Shown: positions 8,130-15,644 of the stretch, one piece after another
Layout of the letters: the number at the start of each line of letters is the position of its first letter
Numbering within the stretch: position 1 is the stretch's first letter
DNA from: Saprospiraceae bacterium
GTDB lineage: Bacteria; Bacteroidota; Bacteroidia; Chitinophagales; Saprospiraceae
Assembly: GCA_013361075.1 (NCBI GenBank)
Contig: JABWAJ010000041.1
Coordinates: 1-17,383 of the forward strand
DNA length: 17,383 bases
Reading direction: 5' to 3'
Position numbers and translations under genes: made by a program
Notes under the pieces: generated by a model
What the model was told of the DNA's origin: nothing
What the model saw: only the letters and a program-made list of their open reading frames with translations
Databases searched by the model: none

Positions 8130-10448
8130 ATGAGCCGTTGGTTTTTTCTTTTTATGGGTTTTTTGTGGCAGCTGCCTTCCGGAATGGCACAATCCTGCAT
8201 TGCTGAAGCGGTGGCACTGACCGATTCCGTTCGGGTAGCCGATGCCCTGGAGGATTGTTTGCGCACCGCCCGGCAAAACAACGATGTGGAAGCCATCGTT
8301 GCGGGTGCCGGTGCCCTCGCCATGCACTACAGAGGCAACCGCCTTCAACAACTGAGCTATTGGCTGGAAGCAGAACGCTACCTGAGCAAAAACGCCGACG
8401 GCACTGCCTCACACCGCCAAATTCTGCAACAAATCGCCGATGTTTACCGCGCTGAAGGCATTGCCGGAAAGGCCCTGAATTACTACCAGGCTGCCTGGAA
8501 CCGCCTGCCCGGCGAACAATGGACCCCGGAACGGGAAACCCTGCTGAACGGGATTGCTGCCATGTACGAACAACTCAACCGCCCCCTTGATGCCCGAATT
8601 TCCTACGAAGAACTCCTGGCTTACTATACCCGAACTGAACAGCCGCAGCAGGTAAGCCGTACCCTTCAACAATTGGCTGCCCTGAGCGAACTCACCAGCC
8701 AGTACACAACGGCGCGCGGCTACTATACCCAATTGGAAAGCCTCGCACGCAGGAACGCACAACTGCCCGAACTGGCCGCCGCACTGAACAATATCGGCTA
8801 TACGTACCACCGGGAAAACAAAACCGAGGACGCCTACCGCTATTTTCAACTGACGTATGAACTCCGCAGCTTCCTGTCGCCCAGGGAGCAACTCAACCTT
8901 TACCACAACCTCGCCATTGCAGCCTTCAACCGCAACGACGCCGACGGGGCGCTGAAAAAAATCGAAGAAGCCCGCGAAACCCTCCGGCCTTCCGAAATCG
9001 AACGGGCGAAACTCGACCACCTGGCAGCTGCCATCTGCCTGCGGCAGGGCGATTTTGTGCGGGCACTGCGCTACTTTGAATCGGCCCGCGACAAAGCAAA
9101 CAAAGACCGGGCATTGCTCAGCCAGATCTACCGCACCGGCGCCGACATCCACCAGGCGCGCTACGAGCTGACCCAGGCCATTGACTACTACCAGCAACAC
9201 ATCCGCATCGAAGAAACGCTGGAAGCCGAAGCAGAACTCCGCAAACGGGAAATAGACCGGCAACTGGCACAGATGGAACGCAAGGAAAAAGAAATCCAGT
9301 TGCTGCTGGCCGACCAGGAAGTACAGGCTTTGGCCATCCGCCAGCTGCAGGCCGACAACGAACGCATCCGGATCAACGCCGACAAAGTAGCACTCGAAGC
9401 CGCCAACCGCGAAAATGACCTGCGCCTGCTGCGCCAGCAGCAGGAAATCAACACCATCCGGCTGCAAAACGAACAGTTGGCTGCCCAGCGCACCCGCTCC
9501 GAACTGAAACTGGCCAGCGAAGAACTGCGCAGCGCCCTGGCAGCCCGCAACCTCGCCGAAGTGACCCAGCAGGAAGCCCTCCGGCGGCTCGAACTGGAAG
9601 AAAAAGAACGCGACGCTGCCCGCCAGATCGACCTGCTGAACAAAGACAAAGCCATCAGCGAACTGGAACTGGAGCGCCAGCGCAATTTTCAGCGCTATGC
9701 CTACCTGCTGGGGGGCGCACTTGGCCTTATTTTGCTGCTGATTGGCGGTGCCTGGCATTTGTCGAGGCGCAACAACCGCCTGCTGGCCCGAAAAAACCAC
9801 GAAGTAGAGGCCGAACGGCACAAATCGGAAGTTCTGCTGCTCAACATCCTGCCCGGCGAAACCGCCCGCGAACTGAAAGAAACCGGACAAACCACGCCGC
9901 GCGGCTACCCCGAAGCGACGGTAGTATTCACCGATTTCAGCGACTTTACCAACTTAGCCAGCCGCATGTCGCCCGAAGAATTGCTGGCCGAACTGAACGA
10001 GTGCTTCATCCGCTTTGACGAAATTGCCGAAAGCCACGGCTTAGAAAAAATCAAGGTAATCGGCGATTCCTACATGTGCGTGGGCGGCGTGCCCTCGCCA
10101 CTGCCCAACCACGCCACTGCGGCCGTGGCCACAGCCCTGGACATGCAGGCCTTCATCGAAACCCGCCACCGCGAACACCTCGCTTCCGGGCGCCCCTACT
10201 GGCGCATGCGCGTCGGCATCCACACCGGCCCGGTTGTGGCCGGCGTAGTCGGCAAACACAAATTTTCGTTCGACATCTGGGGAGATACGGTGAATTTGGC
10301 CAGCCGGCTGGAAGGTGCCGGAGAGCCGGGCCGGATAAACCTTTCCGAAGAAACTTACGCGCTGGTGAAAGAGGCATATCAATGCGATTACCGGGGGGAA
10401 TTGGAGGTAAAAGGGAAAGGACGGGTTGGAATGTATTTCGTGAGATGA
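8130..10448 (+). CDS. Class III adenylate cyclase with predicted periplasmic TPR/coiled-coil sensor region
   Basis: 772 aa. Order seen: signal-like N-terminus (1-21, ending GMAQ); a helical TPR-like array (about 95-355, for example AAALNNIGYTYHRENKTEDA and AYRYFQ); a long charged coiled coil (about 360-520); one transmembrane helix (about 523-544); a class III cyclase domain (about 592-770). Catalytic residues: metal-binding Asp602 (FTDFSDFT) and Asp646 (KVIGDSYM); base-specifying Lys642 and Asp715 (FDIWGDTVN), the pair found in adenylate rather than guanylate cyclases; transition-state Asn722 and Arg726 (NLASR). Product is therefore predicted to be cAMP. Inferred topology: sensor region in the periplasm, catalysis in the cytoplasm as a dimer brought together by the coiled coil. 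It follows the TonB receptor by 7 bp, which suggests that receptor state or its cargo is reported to the cyclase. Its GC-rich codon use matches the left part of the window. Confidence 0.93.
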   Translation: MSRWFFLFMGFLWQLPSGMAQSCIAEAVALTDSVRVADALEDCLRTARQNNDVEAIVAGAGALAMHYRGNRLQQLSYWLEAERYLSKNADGTASHRQILQQIADVYRAEGIAGKALNYYQAAWNRLPGEQWTPERETLLNGIAAMYEQLNRPLDARISYEELLAYYTRTEQPQQVSRTLQQLAALSELTSQYTTARGYYTQLESLARRNAQLPELAAALNNIGYTYHRENKTEDAYRYFQLTYELRSFLSPREQLNLYHNLAIAAFNRNDADGALKKIEEARETLRPSEIERAKLDHLAAAICLRQGDFVRALRYFESARDKANKDRALLSQIYRTGADIHQARYELTQAIDYYQQHIRIEETLEAEAELRKREIDRQLAQMERKEKEIQLLLADQEVQALAIRQLQADNERIRINADKVALEAANRENDLRLLRQQQEINTIRLQNEQLAAQRTRSELKLASEELRSALAARNLAEVTQQEALRRLELEEKERDAARQIDLLNKDKAISELELERQRNFQRYAYLLGGALGLILLLIGGAWHLSRRNNRLLARKNHEVEAERHKSEVLLLNILPGETARELKETGQTTPRGYPEATVVFTDFSDFTNLASRMSPEELLAELNECFIRFDEIAESHGLEKIKVIGDSYMCVGGVPSPLPNHATAAVATALDMQAFIETRHREHLASGRPYWRMRVGIHTGPVVAGVVGKHKFSFDIWGDTVNLASRLEGAGEPGRINLSEETYALVKEAYQCDYRGELEVKGKGRVGMYFVR

Positions 10449-10667
10449 AAGGCCGGAACAACAGGATAGCGCCCCCGTGCCTCAGGATTCTGGAGCCATT
10501 GCGGGCTTGTTTTCTTCAATTTAACTGGCAGTACATTCGGGAAATACCGGACCATAACAGCTGTAAAGCGACGGAAAGCTATACGCACGTAAGCACGAAC
10601 AGCCTTCAAAAAATCGCCCCGCCTTTTGATTCTTTATGAAAAAGGATGATCTTTATAGGATTGATGA

Positions 10668-10692
10668 CTAACCGATGCTAAGTAGCGGTTAG
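10668..10692. repeat. Inverted repeat CTAACCG/CGGTTAG
   Basis: Perfect 7-bp arms at 10668-10674 and 10686-10692 with an 11-nt loop. It sits near the point where base composition changes, so it may be a trace of the insertion event or a transcription end for the cyclase unit; no U tract follows. It is far shorter than an integron attC site and its ends do not fit the core-site consensus. Confidence 0.4.
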
Positions 10693-10927
10693 CACGTTGA
10701 AGTTCGATAGGTATGTGGTAGTGGGTATAAACGAGTTGGCAGCAAGCGTATTACGACACAACAGACATTGACACAAAAAAGAGAAACAAATTTTGACAGG
10801 GGAACTACGACATACAGACCATATTGCAAATGGACAGCGAGTAAACCTACACTCATTGCCGACCCTTCGCAAAGCCATAAGAGCCACTTTTTGCCAACGC
10901 ACAGACCGATTAACGTGATTAAAAAAG

Positions 10928-10935
10928 TAACTTTG
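10928..10935 (+). promoter_or_regulatory. Bacteroidota -7 promoter box for the R-M operon
   Basis: TAACTTTG matches TAnnTTTG exactly and lies 17 bp before the hsdR ATG, implying a leader of roughly 10 nt. No TTG/TTTG is present at the expected -33 spacing (the nearest, ending at 10893, is 34 bp away), so an activator or relaxed -33 recognition would be needed. Confidence 0.42.
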
Positions 10936-10952
10936 ACCGATATAGATTTTAA

Positions 10953-13916
10953 ATGATTAAAGAACAACAAATAGAAGATAGTTTAATAGCCAAACTGACT
11001 GACCTGAAATACAGTTACAGGTCGGACATCAAGGACAGGGCTTCACTGGAAAAGAATTTCCGTGAAAAATTTCAGGCTCTCAACAGAGTTAACCTGACAG
11101 ACGCTGAATTTGCCAGACTTCGGGACGAGATTATCAATTCGGACGTTTTTGCATCGTCAAAACGACTTAGAGAAATCAACACCTTTACCCGTGAGGACGG
11201 AACGCCTTTGCATTACACGTTGGTAAACATCAAAGATTGGTGTAAAAACGAATTTGAAGTAATCAATCAATTACGCATTAACACCAGCAACAGCCATCAC
11301 CGATACGATGTGATTTTGCTGATAAATGGAATTCCCATTGTTCAAATAGAGCTGAAAAGTTTGGAAGTAAGCCCACGAAAAGCCATGCAGCAAATTGTGG
11401 ACTACAAAAGCGACCCAGGAAACGGCTACACGAATTCACTGCTTTGTTTCATGCAGTTGTTTATTGTAAGCAACCGTTCAAACACCTATTATTTTGCCAA
11501 TAACAACCCTACGCATTTCAGTTTTAATGCAGACGAACATTTTTTGCCGATCTATCAATTTGCCAATGAAGACAATAAAAAGATTACGCACTTAGACGAC
11601 TTTTCAGAAAAGTTTTTGAGCAAATGCACCTTGAGCCAAATGATAAGCAAATACATGGTATTGGTGGCAAGCGAACAAAAGTTGTTGGTGATGCGACCTT
11701 ATCAGATTTATGCAGTTAAGGCAATTGTCAATTCCATTCAAGAACACAAAGGCAACGGCTACATTTGGCATACAACAGGAAGCGGTAAAACGCTGACTTC
11801 CTTCAAAGCTTCTACCCTGCTCAAAGACAATCCGAATATTGAAAAATGTTTGTTTGTGGTTGACCGTAAAGACCTGGACAGACAAACCCGTGAGGAGTTC
11901 AACAAGTTTCAGGAAGGTTGCGTGGAGGAAAACACCAATACAGAAACATTGGTAAGACGAATGCTTTCGGAAGATTACGCTAACAAAGTAATTGTAACGA
12001 CCATTCAAAAATTAGGATTGGCTTTAGACCCAAACAACAAAAACAACTATAAAGAACGCTTACAACCGTTAAGCGACAAACGCATCGTTTTCATTTTTGA
12101 CGAGTGTCACCGTTCACAGTTTGGCGAAAATCATAAAGCTATCAAAGAGTTTTTCCCGAAAGCACAACTATTCGGATTTACAGGAACACCCATTTTTGAC
12201 GACAATGCAACCTACAAGCAAATTGACGGAACCGTTGGATCTTATGTAACCACCAAAGACATTTTCCAAAATCCGCTTCACAACTACACCATCACGCATG
12301 CTATTGAAGATAGAAACGTATTGCGTTTTCATATTGACTATTTCAAGCCTGAAAAAAACGTAACCGTTGGAAGCACGGAACACAAAAAAGCGGTTGCAAA
12401 TGCCATCTTGAAAAAACATGATGCTGCCACACACAGCAAACGTTTCAACGCTTTATTGGCAACGGCTTCAATCAATGATGCCATTGAATACTACGAGCTA
12501 TTCAAAGACATTCAGGCAAGCAAGGCCAAGGAAGATGAAAACTTTGTTCCGTTAAATATCGCTTGTGTATTTTCTCCACCTGCCGAAGGAAACAAAGATG
12601 TGCAACAATTGCAGGAAGATTTACAACAAGAGAAAGCCGACAACAAAGTTGAACCTGAGAAGAAGAAAAAGGCATTGGAAGCCATTATCAGCGATTACAA
12701 CAAACAATACGGCTCAAACCATAAAATCACTGAATTTGACTTGTATTATCAGGATGTCCAGCAACGCATAAAATTTCAGAAGTTCAGCAATACGGACTAT
12801 CTACGCAAGAATAAAATTGATTTGATGATTGTGGTGGATATGTTGCTTACTGGTTTTGATAGCAAATACCTGAATACGTTGTATGTTGACAAGAATTTGA
12901 AATTCCACGGATTGATTCAGGCTTTCAGCCGAACCAACCGAATTTTGAATGATACCAAACCGTACGGAAACATTTTAGATTTCAGGCAACAGCAAGCCGA
13001 AGTGGACATAGCCATTGCCCTATTCAGCGGAGAAGATACAGGACGAGCCAAAGAAATTTGGTTGGTTGATCCTGCCCCAAAAGTGATTGAAAAATATCAG
13101 GAAGCTGTGAAAGCAATGGCGAAGTGGATGGAAGACAAAAACATGGTAGCAGAACCGCAAGAGGTTTACAACATCAAAGGCGATACGGCACGTGTGGAGT
13201 TTATCAACCGCTTCAAAGAAGTGCAACGCCTGAAAACACAGCTTGACCAATACACCGACCTGAACGAAGAACAGAAAACAAAGATTGACGAACTGATGCC
13301 CGAAGAGCAATTGCGTTCCTTCCGCAGTTCGTATTTAGAGATTGCCAAGCAACTCAAAGAAATTCAGCAAAAAGAAGGCGACAAAGCCCCTTCATCTATT
13401 CAGCAATTGGATTTTGAATTTGTGTTGTTTGCTTCTTCGGTGGTGGATTATGATTACATCATGAACCTGATTGCCAAATACACACAAGGCACACCGAAAA
13501 AGCAGAAAATGACCCGTGACCAACTCATCGGTGTGTTGAGCAGTAGTGCCAACCTGATGGAAGAAAGGGAAGATATCATTGACTACATTAAAACATTGGA
13601 AGTTGGTAAGGCATTAAACGAGCATGAAATAAAAGACGGCTATCAAAATTTTAAGGAAGCAAAAATTGCCAAAGGCTTAGCAGAAATAGCCAACAATAAT
13701 GGCTTGGAGATTTCGGCTTTGCAGCAATTTACAGATGCCATCATTAGCCGAATGATTTTTGATGCAGATAAACTTAGCGAACTCTTTGAACCTTTGGATT
13801 TGGGTTGGAAAGAACGCACCAAAAGAGAATTGGCATTGATGGACGAATTGACACCTATTTTAAAAAAGAAAGCCGAAGGGCGGGAAATTAGTGGATTGAA
13901 AGCTTATGATGTCTGA
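10953..13916 (+). CDS. hsdR: Type I restriction enzyme R subunit (EcoR124-like motor/nuclease)
   Basis: 987 aa, near the usual 1000-1050. Translocates DNA with ATP and cuts unmodified DNA at a distance when joined to HsdM and HsdS. Seen: nuclease core Asp119 ... Glu133-Leu-Lys135 followed by QIVDY (QxxxY, 147-151); the Asp-Glu-Lys spacing equals that of EcoR124I (D151/E165/K167). Superfamily 2 motor: Walker A HTTGSGKT 273-280, DECH 383-386, GFTGTP 408-413, MLLTGFDSKYL around 630, and QAFSRTNR about 656-663. A helical C-terminal region follows. All key residues are intact, so activity is expected. ATG 10953 follows an A-rich leader. The last codon and stop (GTC TGA) are supplied by the inverted repeat of the downstream cassette; without it the reading frame would end one codon later at a TGA overlapping the hsdS start. 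Confidence 0.96.
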   Translation: MIKEQQIEDSLIAKLTDLKYSYRSDIKDRASLEKNFREKFQALNRVNLTDAEFARLRDEIINSDVFASSKRLREINTFTREDGTPLHYTLVNIKDWCKNEFEVINQLRINTSNSHHRYDVILLINGIPIVQIELKSLEVSPRKAMQQIVDYKSDPGNGYTNSLLCFMQLFIVSNRSNTYYFANNNPTHFSFNADEHFLPIYQFANEDNKKITHLDDFSEKFLSKCTLSQMISKYMVLVASEQKLLVMRPYQIYAVKAIVNSIQEHKGNGYIWHTTGSGKTLTSFKASTLLKDNPNIEKCLFVVDRKDLDRQTREEFNKFQEGCVEENTNTETLVRRMLSEDYANKVIVTTIQKLGLALDPNNKNNYKERLQPLSDKRIVFIFDECHRSQFGENHKAIKEFFPKAQLFGFTGTPIFDDNATYKQIDGTVGSYVTTKDIFQNPLHNYTITHAIEDRNVLRFHIDYFKPEKNVTVGSTEHKKAVANAILKKHDAATHSKRFNALLATASINDAIEYYELFKDIQASKAKEDENFVPLNIACVFSPPAEGNKDVQQLQEDLQQEKADNKVEPEKKKKALEAIISDYNKQYGSNHKITEFDLYYQDVQQRIKFQKFSNTDYLRKNKIDLMIVVDMLLTGFDSKYLNTLYVDKNLKFHGLIQAFSRTNRILNDTKPYGNILDFRQQQAEVDIAIALFSGEDTGRAKEIWLVDPAPKVIEKYQEAVKAMAKWMEDKNMVAEPQEVYNIKGDTARVEFINRFKEVQRLKTQLDQYTDLNEEQKTKIDELMPEEQLRSFRSSYLEIAKQLKEIQQKEGDKAPSSIQQLDFEFVLFASSVVDYDYIMNLIAKYTQGTPKKQKMTRDQLIGVLSSSANLMEEREDIIDYIKTLEVGKALNEHEIKDGYQNFKEAKIAKGLAEIANNNGLEISALQQFTDAIISRMIFDADKLSELFEPLDLGWKERTKRELALMDELTPILKKKAEGREISGLKAYDV

Positions 13917-13928
13917 ATCAGAATTTAC
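13911..13928 (+). repeat. Left inverted repeat of GxxExxY cassette
   Basis: GTCTGAATCAGAATTTAC; one mismatch (G at 13921) against the reverse complement of 14353-14370. It overlaps the final Val codon and stop of hsdR. Confidence 0.85.
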
Positions 13929-13953
13929 AGGATGAAAGAATTTTCAAAATGAT
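13920..13953 (+). repeat. Two imperfect 17-bp tandem units inside the left cassette end
   Basis: AGAATTTACAGGATGAA (13920-13936) is followed directly by AGAATTTTCAAAATGAT (13937-13953), 13 of 17 identical. The second unit runs into the start codons of the GxxExxY gene. A comparable degenerate series of GAATT-containing units, period about 9, lies on the opposite strand inside the right end (about 14327-14352). Confidence 0.5.
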
Positions 13954-14356
13954 GGAAAAAGATCAATTGACATATGACATTATTGGATGTGCCATGAAAG
14001 TACATAACAAACTTGGCCCCGGATTTCAGGAAGTGATTTATCAGCGTTGTCTTACTATAGAATTAAAAAGAGCTGGAATATCGTTTGTAAGAGAGCAGGA
14101 GCATGTTATTTACTATGACGAAATTGAAGTTGGAACCAGACGAGCCGACTTTGTAGTAGATAACAAAGTAGTAGTTGAGTTAAAAGCATTGGTAAATTTA
14201 GAAGATGTGCATTTGGCTCAGGCAAAAAACTATGTTGTGGCTTATGATTTTCCAATCGGGTTACTCATCAATTTTGGCAGCCAGAGTCTTCAACATAAAT
14301 TATTATTTAACCCGAAATATCATCCCAGGAATTCTACAAATTCTAAAATTCAGTAA
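13949..14356 (+). CDS. GxxExxY family protein, PD-(D/E)XK nuclease-like
   Basis: 135 aa. Two ATG codons stand in tandem (13949 and 13952); either may be used, with AGGA at 13929-13932 rather far upstream. Seen: the family signature GFQEVIY at 25-31 (G-x-x-E-x-x-Y), then a PD-(D/E)XK-type core with Asp67 (RRADFVV), Glu77-Leu-Lys79 (VVVELKAL) and Gln91-x3-Tyr95 (QAKNY). This puts it in the TIGR04256/PDDEXK_3-like group, common in Bacteroidota; the molecular function is unknown. It sits between hsdR and hsdS with gaps of 32 and 16 bp, unlike the overlapping junctions in the rest of the operon, and is enclosed by inverted repeats, so it is probably a passenger rather than an R-M subunit. A role in its own movement, in DNA processing or in defence are all possible. 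Confidence 0.9.
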   Translation: MMEKDQLTYDIIGCAMKVHNKLGPGFQEVIYQRCLTIELKRAGISFVREQEHVIYYDEIEVGTRRADFVVDNKVVVELKALVNLEDVHLAQAKNYVVAYDFPIGLLINFGSQSLQHKLLFNPKYHPRNSTNSKIQ

Positions 14357-14370
14357 ATTTTGATTCAGAC
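14353..14370 (-). repeat. Right inverted repeat of GxxExxY cassette
   Basis: The minus strand reads GTCTGAATCAAAATTTAC, matching the left end at 17 of 18 bases. It contains the stop codon of the GxxExxY gene and ends two bases before the hsdS ATG. Confidence 0.85.
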
Positions 14371-14372
14371 AA

Positions 14373-15644
14373 ATGAGTAAGAACAACGAAAATAAATTGG
14401 TGCCGAGGCTGAGATTTCCTGAGTTTCACAACGATGGAAATTGGGAGGAGAAGTCATTGGGAGCAGTGGCTGAAAATATCATGTATGGAATGAACAGTGC
14501 AGCAGTTGAATTTGATGGTGAAAATAAATACATAAGAATAACTGATATAGATGAAGAAACAAGAATGTTTATCCCAAATCCTCTAACATCACCTGAAGGA
14601 CTCTTGGAAGAAAAGTATGCTGTTAATATTGGTGATTTGTTATTTGCAAGAACTGGTGCAAGTGTTGGTAAATCTTATCTACACAAAAAGGAAAGCGGAA
14701 AAGTATACTTCGCTGGTTTCCTGATTCGCTTTACAATTAAGGATGCTGTTCCATATTTTATTTATGCACAAACACACACTAATAAATATCAAAAATGGGT
14801 ATTAGCAACATCTGCTCGATCAGGGCAACCCGGAATAAACGCAGAAGAATATAAATCTTATCCGATTCAAATTCCAATTAACTATAAAGAACAACAAAAA
14901 ATCGCTGCTTGCCTTTCGTCCTTAGATGAAGTCATCACAGCCGAGAGCCAAAAGCTGGAGGTGCTGAAAGACCACAAAAAGGGCTTACTGCAAAACCTGT
15001 TGCCGCAAGAAGGGGAAACCGTGCCAAAGTTTCGGTTTAAGGAGTTTGAGAAAGATGGGGAGTGGGAAGTTACTAAATTAAGTGAATTAGGATATTTAAT
15101 AAATGGTCTTACCTATAGTCCAGAAGATGTTAGAGATAAAGGTTTATTAGTTTTAAGGTCGTCAAATATTCAAGATGGACTTATAGATTTAAAAGATTGC
15201 GTTTATGTCAGAGAGGATATAAACGGAGCTAACCTAACTAAACCTAAAGATATTATAGTGTGTGTTAGAAATGGCTCAAAAAGTCTTATTGGTAAAAATG
15301 CAGTTATTCCTGAAGGAATACCTTTTGCGACCCACGGTGCGTTCATGACGGCCTTCAGAGCAAATAATCCTGCTTTTGTCTTTCAGTTATTCCAATCAGA
15401 CTATTACGGCAAACAAGTTAGATCAGATTTAGGTGCAACAATAAATTCAATCAATGGGAAGAACTTTATTAAATACGAATTTCCTGTTCCTAAAAATCCC
15501 AAAGAACAAGAGAAAATTGCTGATACCCTGTCATCAGTTGATGATTTGATAAAAGCACAAACTGAAAAAGTATTAGCACTGCAACTTCATAAGAAAGGCT
15601 TATTGCAAGGTTTGTTTCCAAATATAAATGAAGTAACTGAATGA
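14373..15644 (+). CDS. hsdS: Type I R-M specificity subunit with two target-recognition domains
   Basis: 423 aa, typical length. Determines the bipartite DNA target and docks two HsdM. Seen: two half-subunits. Half 1 has a start block VPRLRFPEF (10-18), TRD1 (about 25-168), and a conserved helical spacer KEQQKIAACLSSLDEVITA...HKKGLLQNLLP (172-211). Half 2 repeats the plan: VPKFRFKEF (217-225), TRD2 (about 232-374), and KEQEKIADTLSSVDDLIKA...HKKGLLQGLFP (378-416). The two spacer copies, one central and one terminal, make the pseudo-circular arrangement of the family. TRD2 DNA is clearly more AT-rich than the central spacer, suggesting domain exchange. The stop TGA overlaps the ATG of the next gene by 4 bases (15641-15644), implying translational coupling. 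The target sequence cannot be read from the protein. Confidence 0.95.
   Translation: MSKNNENKLVPRLRFPEFHNDGNWEEKSLGAVAENIMYGMNSAAVEFDGENKYIRITDIDEETRMFIPNPLTSPEGLLEEKYAVNIGDLLFARTGASVGKSYLHKKESGKVYFAGFLIRFTIKDAVPYFIYAQTHTNKYQKWVLATSARSGQPGINAEEYKSYPIQIPINYKEQQKIAACLSSLDEVITAESQKLEVLKDHKKGLLQNLLPQEGETVPKFRFKEFEKDGEWEVTKLSELGYLINGLTYSPEDVRDKGLLVLRSSNIQDGLIDLKDCVYVREDINGANLTKPKDIIVCVRNGSKSLIGKNAVIPEGIPFATHGAFMTAFRANNPAFVFQLFQSDYYGKQVRSDLGATINSINGKNFIKYEFPVPKNPKEQEKIADTLSSVDDLIKAQTEKVLALQLHKKGLLQGLFPNINEVTE
14883..15005 (+). repeat. hsdS conserved spacer, central copy
   Basis: Encodes residues 171-211; protein-level repeat of 15501-15620 (KEQxKIAxxLSSxDxxIxA ... HKKGLLQxLxP). The similarity is clear in protein but diverged in DNA, so recombination between the copies in cis is unlikely to be frequent. 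Confidence 0.8.
15501..15620 (+). repeat. hsdS conserved spacer, C-terminal copy
   Basis: Encodes residues 377-416; second copy of the spacer found at 14883-15005. In HsdS proteins this pair folds as two antiparallel helices that set the gap length of the bipartite target. Confidence 0.8.

Larger units (their letters stand above)
10449..10952. other. Non-coding boundary region between core genes and R-M island
   Basis: About 500 bp with no convincing gene on either strand; the short open frames lack start context and family features. Composition shifts from GC-rich on the left to AT-rich on the right. It contains a weak CCTTTT/AAAAGG stem (10622-10645) without a following U tract, a better inverted repeat at 10668-10692, two TACGACA copies (10752 and 10806), and a perfect -7 box at 10928. 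No att site, tRNA or integrase remnant was recognised. Confidence 0.6.
13911..14370 (+). mobile_element. GxxExxY cassette bounded by 18-bp inverted repeats
   Basis: A 460-bp unit whose ends are GTCTGAATCAGAATTTAC (13911-13928) and, on the opposite strand, GTCTGAATCAAAATTTAC (14353-14370): 17 of 18 identical. It contains a single small gene. The left end supplies the stop of hsdR (TGA 13914-13916) and the right end contains the stop of the internal gene (TAA 14354-14356). Deleting the unit exactly joins GAT (13908-13910) to AAATGAG (14371 onward), so hsdR would end AAA-TGA with that TGA overlapping the ATG of hsdS, giving the 4-base ATGA junction used elsewhere in this operon. No flanking target duplication and no transposase are visible, so mobility would have to be provided in trans or by the encoded nuclease-fold protein. 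Insertion is an inference from this geometry. Confidence 0.72.

Noticed and set aside
8409..9890. 493-aa open frame on the minus strand
   Set aside because: It lies antisense to the TPR/cyclase gene, whose sense frame has clear domains; the long antisense frame is a by-product of GC-rich codon use and shows no family features.
10622..10645. Rho-independent terminator after the cyclase gene
   Set aside because: The stem is six A/T-rich pairs with a 12-nt loop and no U tract.
10668..10692. Integron attC site
   Set aside because: Only 25 bp across, ends do not fit the R core-site consensus (GTTRRRY), and no integrase or cassette array is present.
13901..14380. Target-site duplication flanking the GxxExxY cassette
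   Set aside because: ATGA occurs near both ends (left in TTATGAT, right in AAATGAG) but does not abut the repeats, so it is not a convincing duplication; the right copy is simply the hsdS start.
14883..15620. hsdS phase-variation by recombination between spacer copies
   Set aside because: The copies are similar in protein but diverged in DNA, and no recombinase or silent hsdS fragment is in the window.
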